Source: Streptomycetaceae bacterium
GTDB lineage: Bacteria > Actinomycetota > Actinomycetes > Streptomycetales > Streptomycetaceae
NCBI GenBank assembly: GCA_019243445.1
Contig: JAFAUH010000135.1
Location: 1-32,028, forward strand
Direction of reading: 5' to 3'
Length of the DNA stretch: 32,028 bases
Of this stretch, positions 16,543 to 24,855 are shown piece by piece. Every line of letters begins with the position of its first letter. Within the stretch, counting starts at the first letter, position 1. The translations under genes were made by a program, and so were the position numbers. The notes under the pieces are model-generated. The model did no database searches. It was not told the origin of the DNA and saw only the letters and a list, made by a program, of their open reading frames with translations.

Positions 16543-17747
16543 GACGTCACGCTCCCGCCACCGGCCAGCGCCTCGGTGAGGAAAGTCGAGCAGAAGCGGG
16601 CGAGCGGACCGCGACCGCCCGCACCAGGAGGGCGGCCACCGTCGACAGCGTGCAACAGCCCGTGTTCGGCGGGGAGTTCGCCTACGAGTCTCAGGTCGAG
16701 CAGGCGCGCGATCTCCTCGTCGTCGAGCCCGGGCGGGAAGGGGCCGCGGGCGACTACGCGAAGATCGCGGAGCACCATGCCGATCCGCGACGCCACACGG
16801 TCGGCCGCAGCGACGGCTCTGAGCTCCGCCGGGACGACGAGCAGTCCGACGTCGATCTGGGAGAGCGCCTCGATCACGCCCTCATCCACCCGCCGCGGCA
16901 GATCCACCACCACAACGCCGCCGCGCCTGCGGGCCGCACCGAGCACCGAGCGCATCGCCTCGGGAGTGATGACGACCGAATCGCCCCTGTCCCAGCTGAG
17001 CACGCTCAGATCGTGCAGCCGCGGCAGCGACTCCTCCAGCGCTCCGCTGCTCACCCGGCCCTGGGACTCAGCGAGGTCCGGCCAGCGCAGGCCGCCCGCG
17101 CGCTCACCGCCCAGCAGGACGTCGAGGCCTCCACCGAGCGGATCACCGTCGATGAGCATCGTGCGGTGGCCAGAGCGCGCCGCAGTGACGGCGAGCGCGC
17201 ACGCCAAAGTGCTGGCTCCGGCACCTCCTCTGCCACCGACCACACCGATGGTCAGTGCCGGTTCTCCGATCCCCTCGGCCGCGTCGGCAATGCGGTCCAC
17301 CAGCCAGGGCTCGGCATCGGGAAGGAACAGCACATGATCGGCACCGATGCCGACCGCCCGCTGCCACACTGCCTGGTCGTCCAGATCGTGTCCGATGAGC
17401 AGCACGCCAGGGCGGCGCGACATGCCGTGGAGCGAAGTCGCGCACTCGTCCCCCACCAGCACCACCGGTGCCGACTCCCAGCTGCCGGGTCGGCCGGGCG
17501 GACCGAACGACACCTCGGCCTCGGCTCCCGCGGCGGCACACAGCCGCAGCAGGTCGTCCAGCAGGCTCTCGTCCTCGGTGACAATCAATGGGCGGCTGGG
17601 GCGGCTTGACCGACCGGCTGCTGCCGCGCGGCGCACCGACGGCAGAGTTCTCGCCCTGGTGGGTGGTCCCGGTTTCTGTGATGTGCCTGCAGTACTGGGT
17701 GGGGCTGGAGTGCCGGACGTGGCGCCAGGTGAGATGGATTCGGACAT
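16539..17747 (-). CDS. ssd: TadZ/Ssd-type ParA-like protein (septum-site-determining family)
   Basis: 402 aa, ATG at 17747 with GAAGGGG just upstream. The N-terminal 55 residues are a disordered P/S/T/R-rich region, followed by a receiver-like domain (about 52-160) and a MinD/ParA-like ATPase domain beginning GVVGGRGGAGAST (168-180). The signature lysine of the deviant Walker A is replaced by alanine (A178). IDGDPLGGGLDVLLGG and VVVVDLPRRVDEG follow. Family knowledge: the mycobacterial homologue Ssd (Rv3660c) affects septation, and TadZ proteins place Tad machines at the pole. Being first in the operon, it probably localises the complex. ATP hydrolysis is doubtful. Confidence 0.87.
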   Translation of the reverse strand: MSESISPGATSGTPAPPSTAGTSQKPGPPTRARTLPSVRRAAAAGRSSRPSRPLIVTEDESLLDDLLRLCAAAGAEAEVSFGPPGRPGSWESAPVVLVGDECATSLHGMSRRPGVLLIGHDLDDQAVWQRAVGIGADHVLFLPDAEPWLVDRIADAAEGIGEPALTIGVVGGRGGAGASTLACALAVTAARSGHRTMLIDGDPLGGGLDVLLGGERAGGLRWPDLAESQGRVSSGALEESLPRLHDLSVLSWDRGDSVVITPEAMRSVLGAARRRGGVVVVDLPRRVDEGVIEALSQIDVGLLVVPAELRAVAAADRVASRIGMVLRDLRVVARGPFPPGLDDEEIARLLDLRLVGELPAEHGLLHAVDGGRPPGAGGRGPLARFCSTFLTEALAGGGSVTS

Positions 17748-17930
17748 AACCCCTTCGCTTCCACTAGCGGATACCGCGTTACTCGCGTGTCCTCACGGTG
17801 AACCGCTCCGGGGACTCGTGGGGATCTCGGCCAAAAACAGTGGATAACCCGAATGTTGTGGAGAACTCGGCCACCCGCACGGGTGAGTTCGCGCCGACAG
17901 CGCAACGATTACGAGTCGTTACATGTCGTA

Positions 17931-17972
17931 CCTGACATCGGCACCCTGACATCGGCACCCTGACATCGACGC
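17931..17972. repeat. 14-bp tandem triplication
   Basis: CCTGACATCGGCAC at 17931-17944 and 17945-17958, with a third copy ending GACGC at 17959-17972. Related GACAT words continue to about 18006. Confidence 0.8.
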
Positions 17973-18136
17973 CGACATTTCTGCCGCGAGATCGGCGCCG
18001 TGACATGAACGGGAAAAGAGAAGGGGAGCAATGAAAGCGGAAGCGGAAGCGGAAGCGGATCGACCAGGACCGGCCCACTCGGCCCCGACCAGGACCCGGC
18101 CCACCGATCCGCAGCAAAACCTGGTCCGGACATGCG

Positions 18137-18201
18137 ACGACCCCCGCCGGGGGGGAGAGCGGGGGTCGTCCCCACGGCCGACTCGGGGGGGGAGGAGTCG
18201 G
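18137..18201. other. two consecutive G-rich hairpins
   Basis: ACGACCCCCGC (18137-18147) pairs with GCGGGGGTCGT (18159-18169); then CCGACTC (18178-18184) pairs with GAGTCGG (18195-18201) around a run of G. No gene ends here, so a terminator is unexpected; they sit 104-168 bases upstream of the HAD gene and could form a 5' leader structure. Confidence 0.6.
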
Positions 18202-18304
18202 GCCGGGTTAGCACGGTCGCGAACGATCCGTGACTTCCATGGTGTACCCGAGAGCCTTCTCAGGCAAACCCACACGCCTCACCTTACGCCGAATGGTGGG
18301 GCCT

Positions 18305-19198
18305 ATGCTCATCCCCGTGGAAAACCACTCCTTGCCGCGGACCGCCGCCTTCTTCGATCTCGACAAGACGGTCATCGCGAAGTCGAGCACCCTGGCCTTC
18401 AGCAAATCGTTCTACCAAGGCGGCCTGATCAATCGTCGTGCCGTGCTGCGTACCGCTTACGCTCAGTTCGTCTACCTTCTCGGCGGGGCGGACCACGATC
18501 AGATGGAGCGCATGCGCGAATATCTCTCGGCACTGTGCCGCGGCTGGAACGTCCAACAGGTTCGCGAGATCGTCGCCGAGACGCTCCACGACCTGATCGA
18601 CCCGCTCATTTATGACGAGGCTGCCTCCCTCATCGAGAAGCACCATGCCGCGGGGCGGGACGTTGTGATCGTCAGTACCTCTGGGGCCGAGGTGGTGGAG
18701 CCGATCGGCGAGGTGCTCGGCGCGGACCATGTCGTCGCTACCCGAATGGTGGTCGAGGACGGCCGTTACACGGGGGAAGTCGAGTACTACGCCTACGGCC
18801 CGACGAAGGCGGAGGCAATCGTGGCACTCGCAAAGTCGGAGGGATATGACCTCGAGCGCTCCTTCGCCTACAGCGACTCGGCCACCGACATCCCGATGCT
18901 GTCGGCGGTCGGCCACCCGCACGCGGTCAACCCCGATCGGGCGCTGCGCCGCGAGGCGAACGCCCGCCAGTGGCCCGTCCTGGTGTTCAGCCGGACCGTG
19001 CGGCTGCGTCAGCGCGTGCCGTCGCTGCCACCCCGTCCAGTGCTCGCCGCGTTCGCCGCGGCGAGTGCGGCTGCTGCAACGGCGGGTCTGGTCTGGTACG
19101 TATCGCGGAAGCGAAAGTCGGCAGCGAAAACCCGTCAACTATTCACTGTAACCGCTGCCAAGTCCACCATGCCCACTATGCCTCAGTCGAGATATTGA
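18305..19198 (+). CDS. HAD-family phosphatase (SerB/HAD-IB type) with C-terminal membrane anchor
   Basis: 297 aa from ATG 18305 (MLIPVENHSLPRT); the homology with Streptomyces proteins annotated as morphological-differentiation-associated begins at ENHSLPRTAAFFDLDKT. ATG 18293 and 18230 are further in-frame options. HAD motifs: nucleophile D18 and acid D20 in FFDLDKT, VSTSGAEVVEP (motif II), the lysine of GPTKAEAI (III), and YSDSATDIPML (IV). A C-terminal helix AAFAAASAAAATAGLVWYV followed by RKRK suggests membrane anchoring with the catalytic domain in the cytoplasm. The substrate is unknown; relatives act on phosphoserine or phospholipid-type phosphates. The last 20 codons run into AT-rich DNA and are not conserved in style. 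Confidence 0.88.
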   Translation: MLIPVENHSLPRTAAFFDLDKTVIAKSSTLAFSKSFYQGGLINRRAVLRTAYAQFVYLLGGADHDQMERMREYLSALCRGWNVQQVREIVAETLHDLIDPLIYDEAASLIEKHHAAGRDVVIVSTSGAEVVEPIGEVLGADHVVATRMVVEDGRYTGEVEYYAYGPTKAEAIVALAKSEGYDLERSFAYSDSATDIPMLSAVGHPHAVNPDRALRREANARQWPVLVFSRTVRLRQRVPSLPPRPVLAAFAAASAAAATAGLVWYVSRKRKSAAKTRQLFTVTAAKSTMPTMPQSRY

Positions 19199-19458
19199 TT
19201 TCTTATTGATGCTAAAAGTAAAGAACTATAGCCAGGGCTTCCGCTTCCCCCACCTGTGCAGTACAAAGGACTCAACGGCCCGCGAGACCACGGACATCCG
19301 AAAGGACCTCGTCGAATCAGGCCCCACGGACCGAGCACGAACGCTGGGCACCCACGCGAAGCCAGCCCGCTGACCGGGTTGCCCAACCAGGTGACGGGCA
19401 AAAGTTCCCGACCTGATGGGCAAAAGAGTGCACGCATGGTCACTCGGCGGACGTGCCA

Positions 19459-19484
19459 GCGGCGGCACCCTTGGGTGCCGCCGC
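19459..19484. terminator. intrinsic terminator between convergent genes
   Basis: GCGGCGGCACCC (19459-19470), TT loop, and exact complement (19473-19484), followed on the plus strand by AACCCTTTT. It ends HAD gene transcripts and may work from both sides. Confidence 0.8.
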
Positions 19485-19491
19485 AACCCTT

Positions 19492-19525
19492 TTCCGCCCA
19501 TTGTGCGAGTTCCGCCCATTGTGCG
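19492..19525. repeat. two 16-bp direct repeats
   Basis: TTCCGCCCATTGTGCG at 19492-19507 and 19510-19525, period 18, right after the terminator and 10 bases before the Fic-like stop. Nature unknown. Confidence 0.7.
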
Positions 19526-19535
19526 TGAGGGGCCC

Positions 19536-20366
19536 TTATGCCACGCCGCGCTGCAACGCCTCGCACACAGCGATGGTCTCACGAGCTCCCAGTCCGACCG
19601 CCTCCGCGCAGTGCGTGATCCACGCCGCGAACCCTTCCCTCGTACCCGACGCATAGCCTTCAAGCGCCTTGGCGTAATCGGCTCGCCCCAGCTCTGCATG
19701 CCCGACTTCCACCGGACAGACCGACTTCGGGTCGAGGCCGCTGCCGACGAACACGATTCGCTGGGCTGCTCGCGCCACCGGCCCGTTGTACGAGCGAAAC
19801 GGCCGTAGCGCCAGCAACTCACCATGCACCACAGCCGCCACCACAAGTGCAGGCGCCTCACTGTCAGCGAGCAGCAGATCGACCAGACCTTCGAGGCGCG
19901 CCGTAACCTCCGCGGCATCCGGCAGCGCCATCCCAGCCGGCTCCCCGTCGACTGGTTCGACCAATTCGCCCGCGCGCCGGGGCCGGCCCACCGTGTCGTC
20001 CGCCGCGCGGCCCCCCGCCGCGACGAGATGGAGCCGGGCCAGCGCCTGCACCGGTGACTGCCGCCAGACGCTGAGGAGTTGGCCGGCCTCAGCCGTCAGT
20101 CGCAGCGCGGCTCCGACGGTACGAGCCTCTTCGTCGGCGCCGAAGTCGCTGCGCCGCCGTACCTCCTCCAACGGCCATTCGGCCCCCGCCAGCGCAGCCG
20201 ACCCCCGCGCACCGCGCAGGGCCGCCTCCGAAGCCACCTCGCTCGAACGACGCCGCATCACCCGGTGACCGTAGACCCGATCCACGGCCTGCCGCACGGA
20301 GGCAACTGCCTCGGGCACCCCGGGCAGTGTCCCCAGCGCGACCAGCGGATCTTCCTCTTTACCCAT
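19536..20366 (-). CDS. Fic-like protein with degenerate catalytic motif
   Basis: 276 aa from the ATG at 20366 (MGKEEDPLVALG), AAGG 8 bases ahead; the frame is open 36 bases further. Similar proteins are often annotated as Fic family or as putative oxidoreductase. The helix pattern VVHGELLALRPFRSYNGPVAR (residues about 180-199) lines up with the Fic core H-P-F-x-(D/E)-G-N-G-R-x-x-R, but histidine is R188, the acid is S, the first glycine is Y and the key arginine is P. The N-terminal segment GSAALAGAEWPLEEV resembles the inhibitory S-x-x-x-E-G helix of Fic proteins with the glutamate changed to alanine. AMP transfer is therefore unlikely; a binding or scaffold role is inference. Divergent from the CooC-like gene. 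Confidence 0.75.
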   Translation of the reverse strand: MGKEEDPLVALGTLPGVPEAVASVRQAVDRVYGHRVMRRRSSEVASEAALRGARGSAALAGAEWPLEEVRRRSDFGADEEARTVGAALRLTAEAGQLLSVWRQSPVQALARLHLVAAGGRAADDTVGRPRRAGELVEPVDGEPAGMALPDAAEVTARLEGLVDLLLADSEAPALVVAAVVHGELLALRPFRSYNGPVARAAQRIVFVGSGLDPKSVCPVEVGHAELGRADYAKALEGYASGTREGFAAWITHCAEAVGLGARETIAVCEALQRGVA

Positions 20367-20392
20367 GAGTACGACCTTACTGAGTACGACCC
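20367..20392. repeat. GAGTACGACC direct repeat in divergent promoter region
   Basis: GAGTACGACC occurs at 20367-20376 and again 16 bases on (20383-20392), immediately before the Fic-like start. Candidate operator for the divergent pair, or a slippage duplication. Confidence 0.4.
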
Positions 20393-20492
20393 TGCGCACC
20401 ACTCGTCGTAGTGCACCTCCGCCCCTCGTTGGGGTGGTCTTCTCCCCTCGCGGCCATCACCGGCAGCATATTTACGACTACCTTTGGTGAAC

Positions 20493-21479
20493 ATGAAGAT
20501 CGCATTCGTTGGGAAGGGCGGCAGCGGCAAGACCACGCTCTCGTCCCTGTTCATCCGCCACCTCGCCGCCGCTCAGATCCCCGTCATCGCCGTCGACGCC
20601 GACATCAACCAGCACCTCGCGCCGGCGCTCGGCCTCGACGAGGCGGAGGCGACCGCGCTCCCCGCCATGGGCGCGCATCTGCCCGCGATCAAGGAGTATC
20701 TGCGCGGCACAAACCCGCGCATCACCTGCGCCGACTCCATGATCAAGACGACGCCGCCCGGCCGTGGCTCACGTCTGCTGCGCCTCACCGAGGACAACCC
20801 GGTCTACGCGGCGTGCGCTCGCACCGTGCCCCTGGAGGACACGTCGGTACGGCTGATGGCCACCGGCCCCTTCAGCGAATCCGACCTCGGTGTGGCCTGC
20901 TATCACTCGAAGGTGGGTGCCGTCGAACTCTGCCTCAACCACCTCGTCGACGGACGCGACGAATACGTCGTCGTCGACATGACGGCCGGCAGCGATTCGT
21001 TTGCCTCGGGCATGTTCACCCGCTTCGACATGACGTTCCTCGTCGCCGAGCCGACCCGCAAGGGCGTTGCCGTCTACCGCCAATACAAGGAGTACGCCCG
21101 CGACTTCGATGTCGCCTTGCGCGTGGTCGGCAACAAAGTGCAGGGGCCGGACGACATCGACTTCCTGTGCGACGAGATCGGCGACGACCTGTTCGTCACT
21201 GTCGGCCACTCCGAGTGGGTGCGGGCGATGGAGAAGGGGCGTCCGCCACGGTTCGCTCTGTTGGAAGAGTCCAACCGCAATGCGCTGCAGGCGCTCCACA
21301 AAGTCGCGGACGCCAGCTATGAACGGCGTGACTGGGGTCGCTACACCCGCCAGATGGTGCACTTTCACATGAAGAATGCCGAGAGTTGGGGGAACGCCAG
21401 GACGGGCACCGACCTAGCGGCGCAAATCGACCCCGACTTCACCCTCGGCGAGGAACCGGCGACCTCGCTCGCTGTCTGA
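20493..21479 (+). CDS. CooC/ParA-family ATPase
   Basis: 328 aa. MKIAFVGKGGSGKTTLSSL carries the deviant Walker A KGGSGKTT; IAVDADINQHLAPALG is the A-prime motif of the CooC/MinD branch, and VVVDMTAGSDSFASG the Walker B region. CooC proteins help insert nickel into CO dehydrogenase, but the CxC nickel site is absent here (all cysteines are single), so that function should not be assumed. TTG 20484 and GTG 20487 are alternative starts; I chose ATG 20493 because it begins the first beta strand directly. It lies 334 bp upstream of acsA on the same strand. The substrate or partner is unknown. Confidence 0.85.
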   Translation: MKIAFVGKGGSGKTTLSSLFIRHLAAAQIPVIAVDADINQHLAPALGLDEAEATALPAMGAHLPAIKEYLRGTNPRITCADSMIKTTPPGRGSRLLRLTEDNPVYAACARTVPLEDTSVRLMATGPFSESDLGVACYHSKVGAVELCLNHLVDGRDEYVVVDMTAGSDSFASGMFTRFDMTFLVAEPTRKGVAVYRQYKEYARDFDVALRVVGNKVQGPDDIDFLCDEIGDDLFVTVGHSEWVRAMEKGRPPRFALLEESNRNALQALHKVADASYERRDWGRYTRQMVHFHMKNAESWGNARTGTDLAAQIDPDFTLGEEPATSLAV

Positions 21480-21813
21480 CCACCACCCGGCCCACACCCA
21501 CGTGCCGCCCGGCCCACACCCACATGGCGCCCGCCTCCATACCTGTCGGCGGGCGCCGCTTCCCTGTGCATGCGCACCCGTGTATCGCTGCCCGTACGGC
21601 GACCGGAAAGCTGCGCCTCGACGGCATGTACTTCCATGTCGCCAAGGCTCAGGCGCATCTGCTGGACCGCGCCCGCGGGACCTTCACCGCCGTCCGCCCG
21701 AGGCGGCCGCTCAGGTCTAAACCAATGGGGTAGCGCAGCCCTTGTCAGCGCGTCCCCGGACTGATGAGCTATGGGCTGGGACACCTACGACTGGCTGACC
21801 ACAGGGAGATGGC
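21480..21813. other. 334-bp spacer before acsA
   Basis: Contains a direct repeat GGCCCACACCCAC (about 21488-21500 and 21510-21522). Short plus-strand frames exist but have no ribosome site or recognisable product, so I call no gene. The acsA promoter should lie in the last 100 bases. Confidence 0.5.
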
Positions 21814-23802
<1,989 letters not shown>

Positions 23803-23819
23803 GCCCGCGCAGGCTCACC

Positions 23820-23856
23820 GCAAGGGGCGTCCGACGACATGCCGGGCGCCCCTTGC
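23820..23856 (+). terminator. terminator downstream of acsA
   Basis: GCAAGGGGCG (23820-23829) pairs with CGCCCCTTGC (23847-23856), a 10-bp stem 18 bases after the acsA stop. Confidence 0.8.
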
Positions 23857-24012
23857 GCACATAATGTGACCATCGCCGCATAACCCGCTATACCCCCCAG
23901 GCACAGTGTTCGAAGCGCCCACATCGATACGAACGGCCACGATGATCCGGCATGATCGAGGCGTAGCGACAACAAGGGCAACATCCTCAACACCCACCAC
24001 TCGGAGGACGCG

Positions 24013-24450
24013 ATGAGCTCAGCCGACGGAGCCGACGCACGGAGTCTCGGTCAACTGCTCTCCGCCGCGACCGCGGAGCTGTCCGCACTCGTGCACGACG
24101 AGATCGCGCTCGCCAAGGCCGAACTCCGGCAGGACGCCAAGCGCGCCGGGATCGGCGGCGGGGCGATCGCCGCGGCCGGAGTCCTCGCGCTCTTCGCCCT
24201 GCCCGTGCTGAGCTTCGCCGCGGCGTACGGGATCCACAATCTCGGCCTCGGTCTCGCCTGGTCGTTCCTGATCGTGGGTGCCGCCTATCTGATGATCGCC
24301 GGGCTCCTCGGGCTCTTCGCCAAGGGGAAGCTGAAGAAGATCAAGCCGCCGGAGCGGACGATGGCCTTGGCGAAGGAGACGGCCACCGCGCTCCAGGGCG
24401 TCAAACCGCATCCGAGAGCTCTCACCAACGGCCATCCCGTCGCGCGCTAG
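24013..24450 (+). CDS. phage-holin-superfamily membrane protein (actinobacterial holin-X type)
   Basis: 145 aa, ATG with GGAGGA 5 bases ahead. A soluble helical N-terminus (SLGQLLSAATAELSALVHDEIALAKAELRQDAKRAG) precedes two membrane helices (about 51-75 and 77-103, ending LLGLFAKGK) and a basic C-terminus. This is the usual form of the Phage_holin_3_6 family, which in Streptomyces is a chromosomal membrane protein and not evidence of a prophage. The stop codon TAG (24448-24450) is part of the 6-bp target site GCTAGG of the inserted element, so the 3' end of this gene was the landing site; the protein itself is intact. Confidence 0.88.
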   Translation: MSSADGADARSLGQLLSAATAELSALVHDEIALAKAELRQDAKRAGIGGGAIAAAGVLALFALPVLSFAAAYGIHNLGLGLAWSFLIVGAAYLMIAGLLGLFAKGKLKKIKPPERTMALAKETATALQGVKPHPRALTNGHPVAR

Positions 24451-24451
24451 G
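24446..24451. repeat. target-site duplication of outer element, left
   Basis: GCTAGG, repeated as 24775-24780 after the right end. It contains the TAG stop of the holin-like gene. Confidence 0.75.
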
Positions 24452-24774
24452 GCCGCCCCCGCCAACGTTTGCCCGGTAGCGAGGCGGTCCTGGTGCGGTC
24501 AGCCGTAACGACCTGGGGAGCAATAGGGAGCGGGCTCCCGACGCCCTGCGACTGAAGCCTCCTGCGTTGTCGTCGGCCAACGACGCTCCGCGTCGCCTCC
24601 CTCCTCCGCCTTGGATTCGAAGCCGCATGACGCCGCTCGCTGATCCACTCCCTATTGCTCCCCAGGTCGTAAGACGCCGCGTCGCCCTCGTACTGGGCCG
24701 TACTTGGGCGATGCGGCAACGCAGCGGATGGCCGTGCCAGGGCGGCGAGCGGGGCAAACGTTGGCAGGGGCGGC
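24452..24774. mobile_element. outer MITE-like element, split by copy 2 of the 161-bp element
   Basis: The ends are 23-base inverted repeats (24452-24474 and 24752-24774; begins GCCGCCCC, contains GCCAACGTTTGCCC) with one mismatch; weaker pairing continues inward for about 20 more bases. Both ends are bordered by GCTAGG, a 6-bp target duplication. Without the inserted inner element (161 bp plus one TAA) it is about 159 bp. No protein-coding capacity is seen. Its ends differ from those of the inner element, so it belongs to a different family and would have needed a different transposase. Confidence 0.75.
24509..24669 (+). mobile_element. MITE-like element, copy 2 (complete, 161 bp)
   Basis: Full copy with perfect 22-base inverted ends (CGACCTGGGGAGC... 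/ ...GCTCCCCAGGTCG) and TAA on both sides (24506-24508 and 24670-24672). It matches copy 1 (1-158) in opposite orientation at 156 of 158 positions. It carries no transposase frame; an internal hairpin GTCGT/ACGAC surrounds its centre. It is inserted in the loop region of the outer element. Confidence 0.85.
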
Positions 24775-24780
24775 GCTAGG
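24775..24780. repeat. target-site duplication of outer element, right
   Basis: GCTAGG, matching 24446-24451. Confidence 0.75.
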
Positions 24781-24781
24781 C

Positions 24782-24830
24782 TCTGTTCCGAGGCCCAAGC
24801 CACGCGAGCCCGATCGGGGCTCGGAACAGA
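24782..24830. terminator. inverted repeat between the element and the hydrolase gene
   Basis: TCTGTTCCGAG (24782-24792) and its exact complement (24820-24830). It may be the original terminator of the holin-like gene, displaced 330 bp by the insertions, or an operator for the hydrolase gene 25 bases downstream. Confidence 0.5.
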
Positions 24831-24855
24831 CTCCAGGTGTGACACGCTTTTGGAC

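Larger units (their letters stand above)
17748..18304. other. 557-bp divergent intergenic region with repeats and hairpins
   Basis: Lies between ssd (minus) and the HAD phosphatase gene (plus). It holds a 14-bp tandem repeat at 17931-17972, four GCGGAA units at 18037-18060, and two G-rich hairpins at 18137-18169 and 18178-18201. I see no credible gene. Promoters for both flanking genes should be here; none is clear by eye. Confidence 0.6.
19199..19535. other. 337-bp intergenic region with AT-rich patch, terminator and repeats
   Basis: No gene seen. It begins with an AT-rich stretch (about 19190-19240) unusual for this genome. GGGCAAAAG occurs twice (near 19402 and 19427). A strong terminator follows at 19459-19484, then two 16-base direct repeats at 19492-19525 just before the end of the convergent Fic-like gene. 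Confidence 0.55.

Noticed and set aside
20411..21322. 303-aa plus-strand frame over the CooC-like gene
   Set aside because: Overlaps the ATPase in another frame, is arginine- and proline-rich, and has no ribosome site.
21386..21733. Small gene before acsA
   Set aside because: Overlaps the CooC-like gene end, no ribosome site, proline/arginine-rich product without recognisable features.
24013..24450. Prophage remnant indicated by a holin-like gene
   Set aside because: This holin-superfamily type is a common chromosomal membrane protein in actinobacteria and no other phage genes are nearby.
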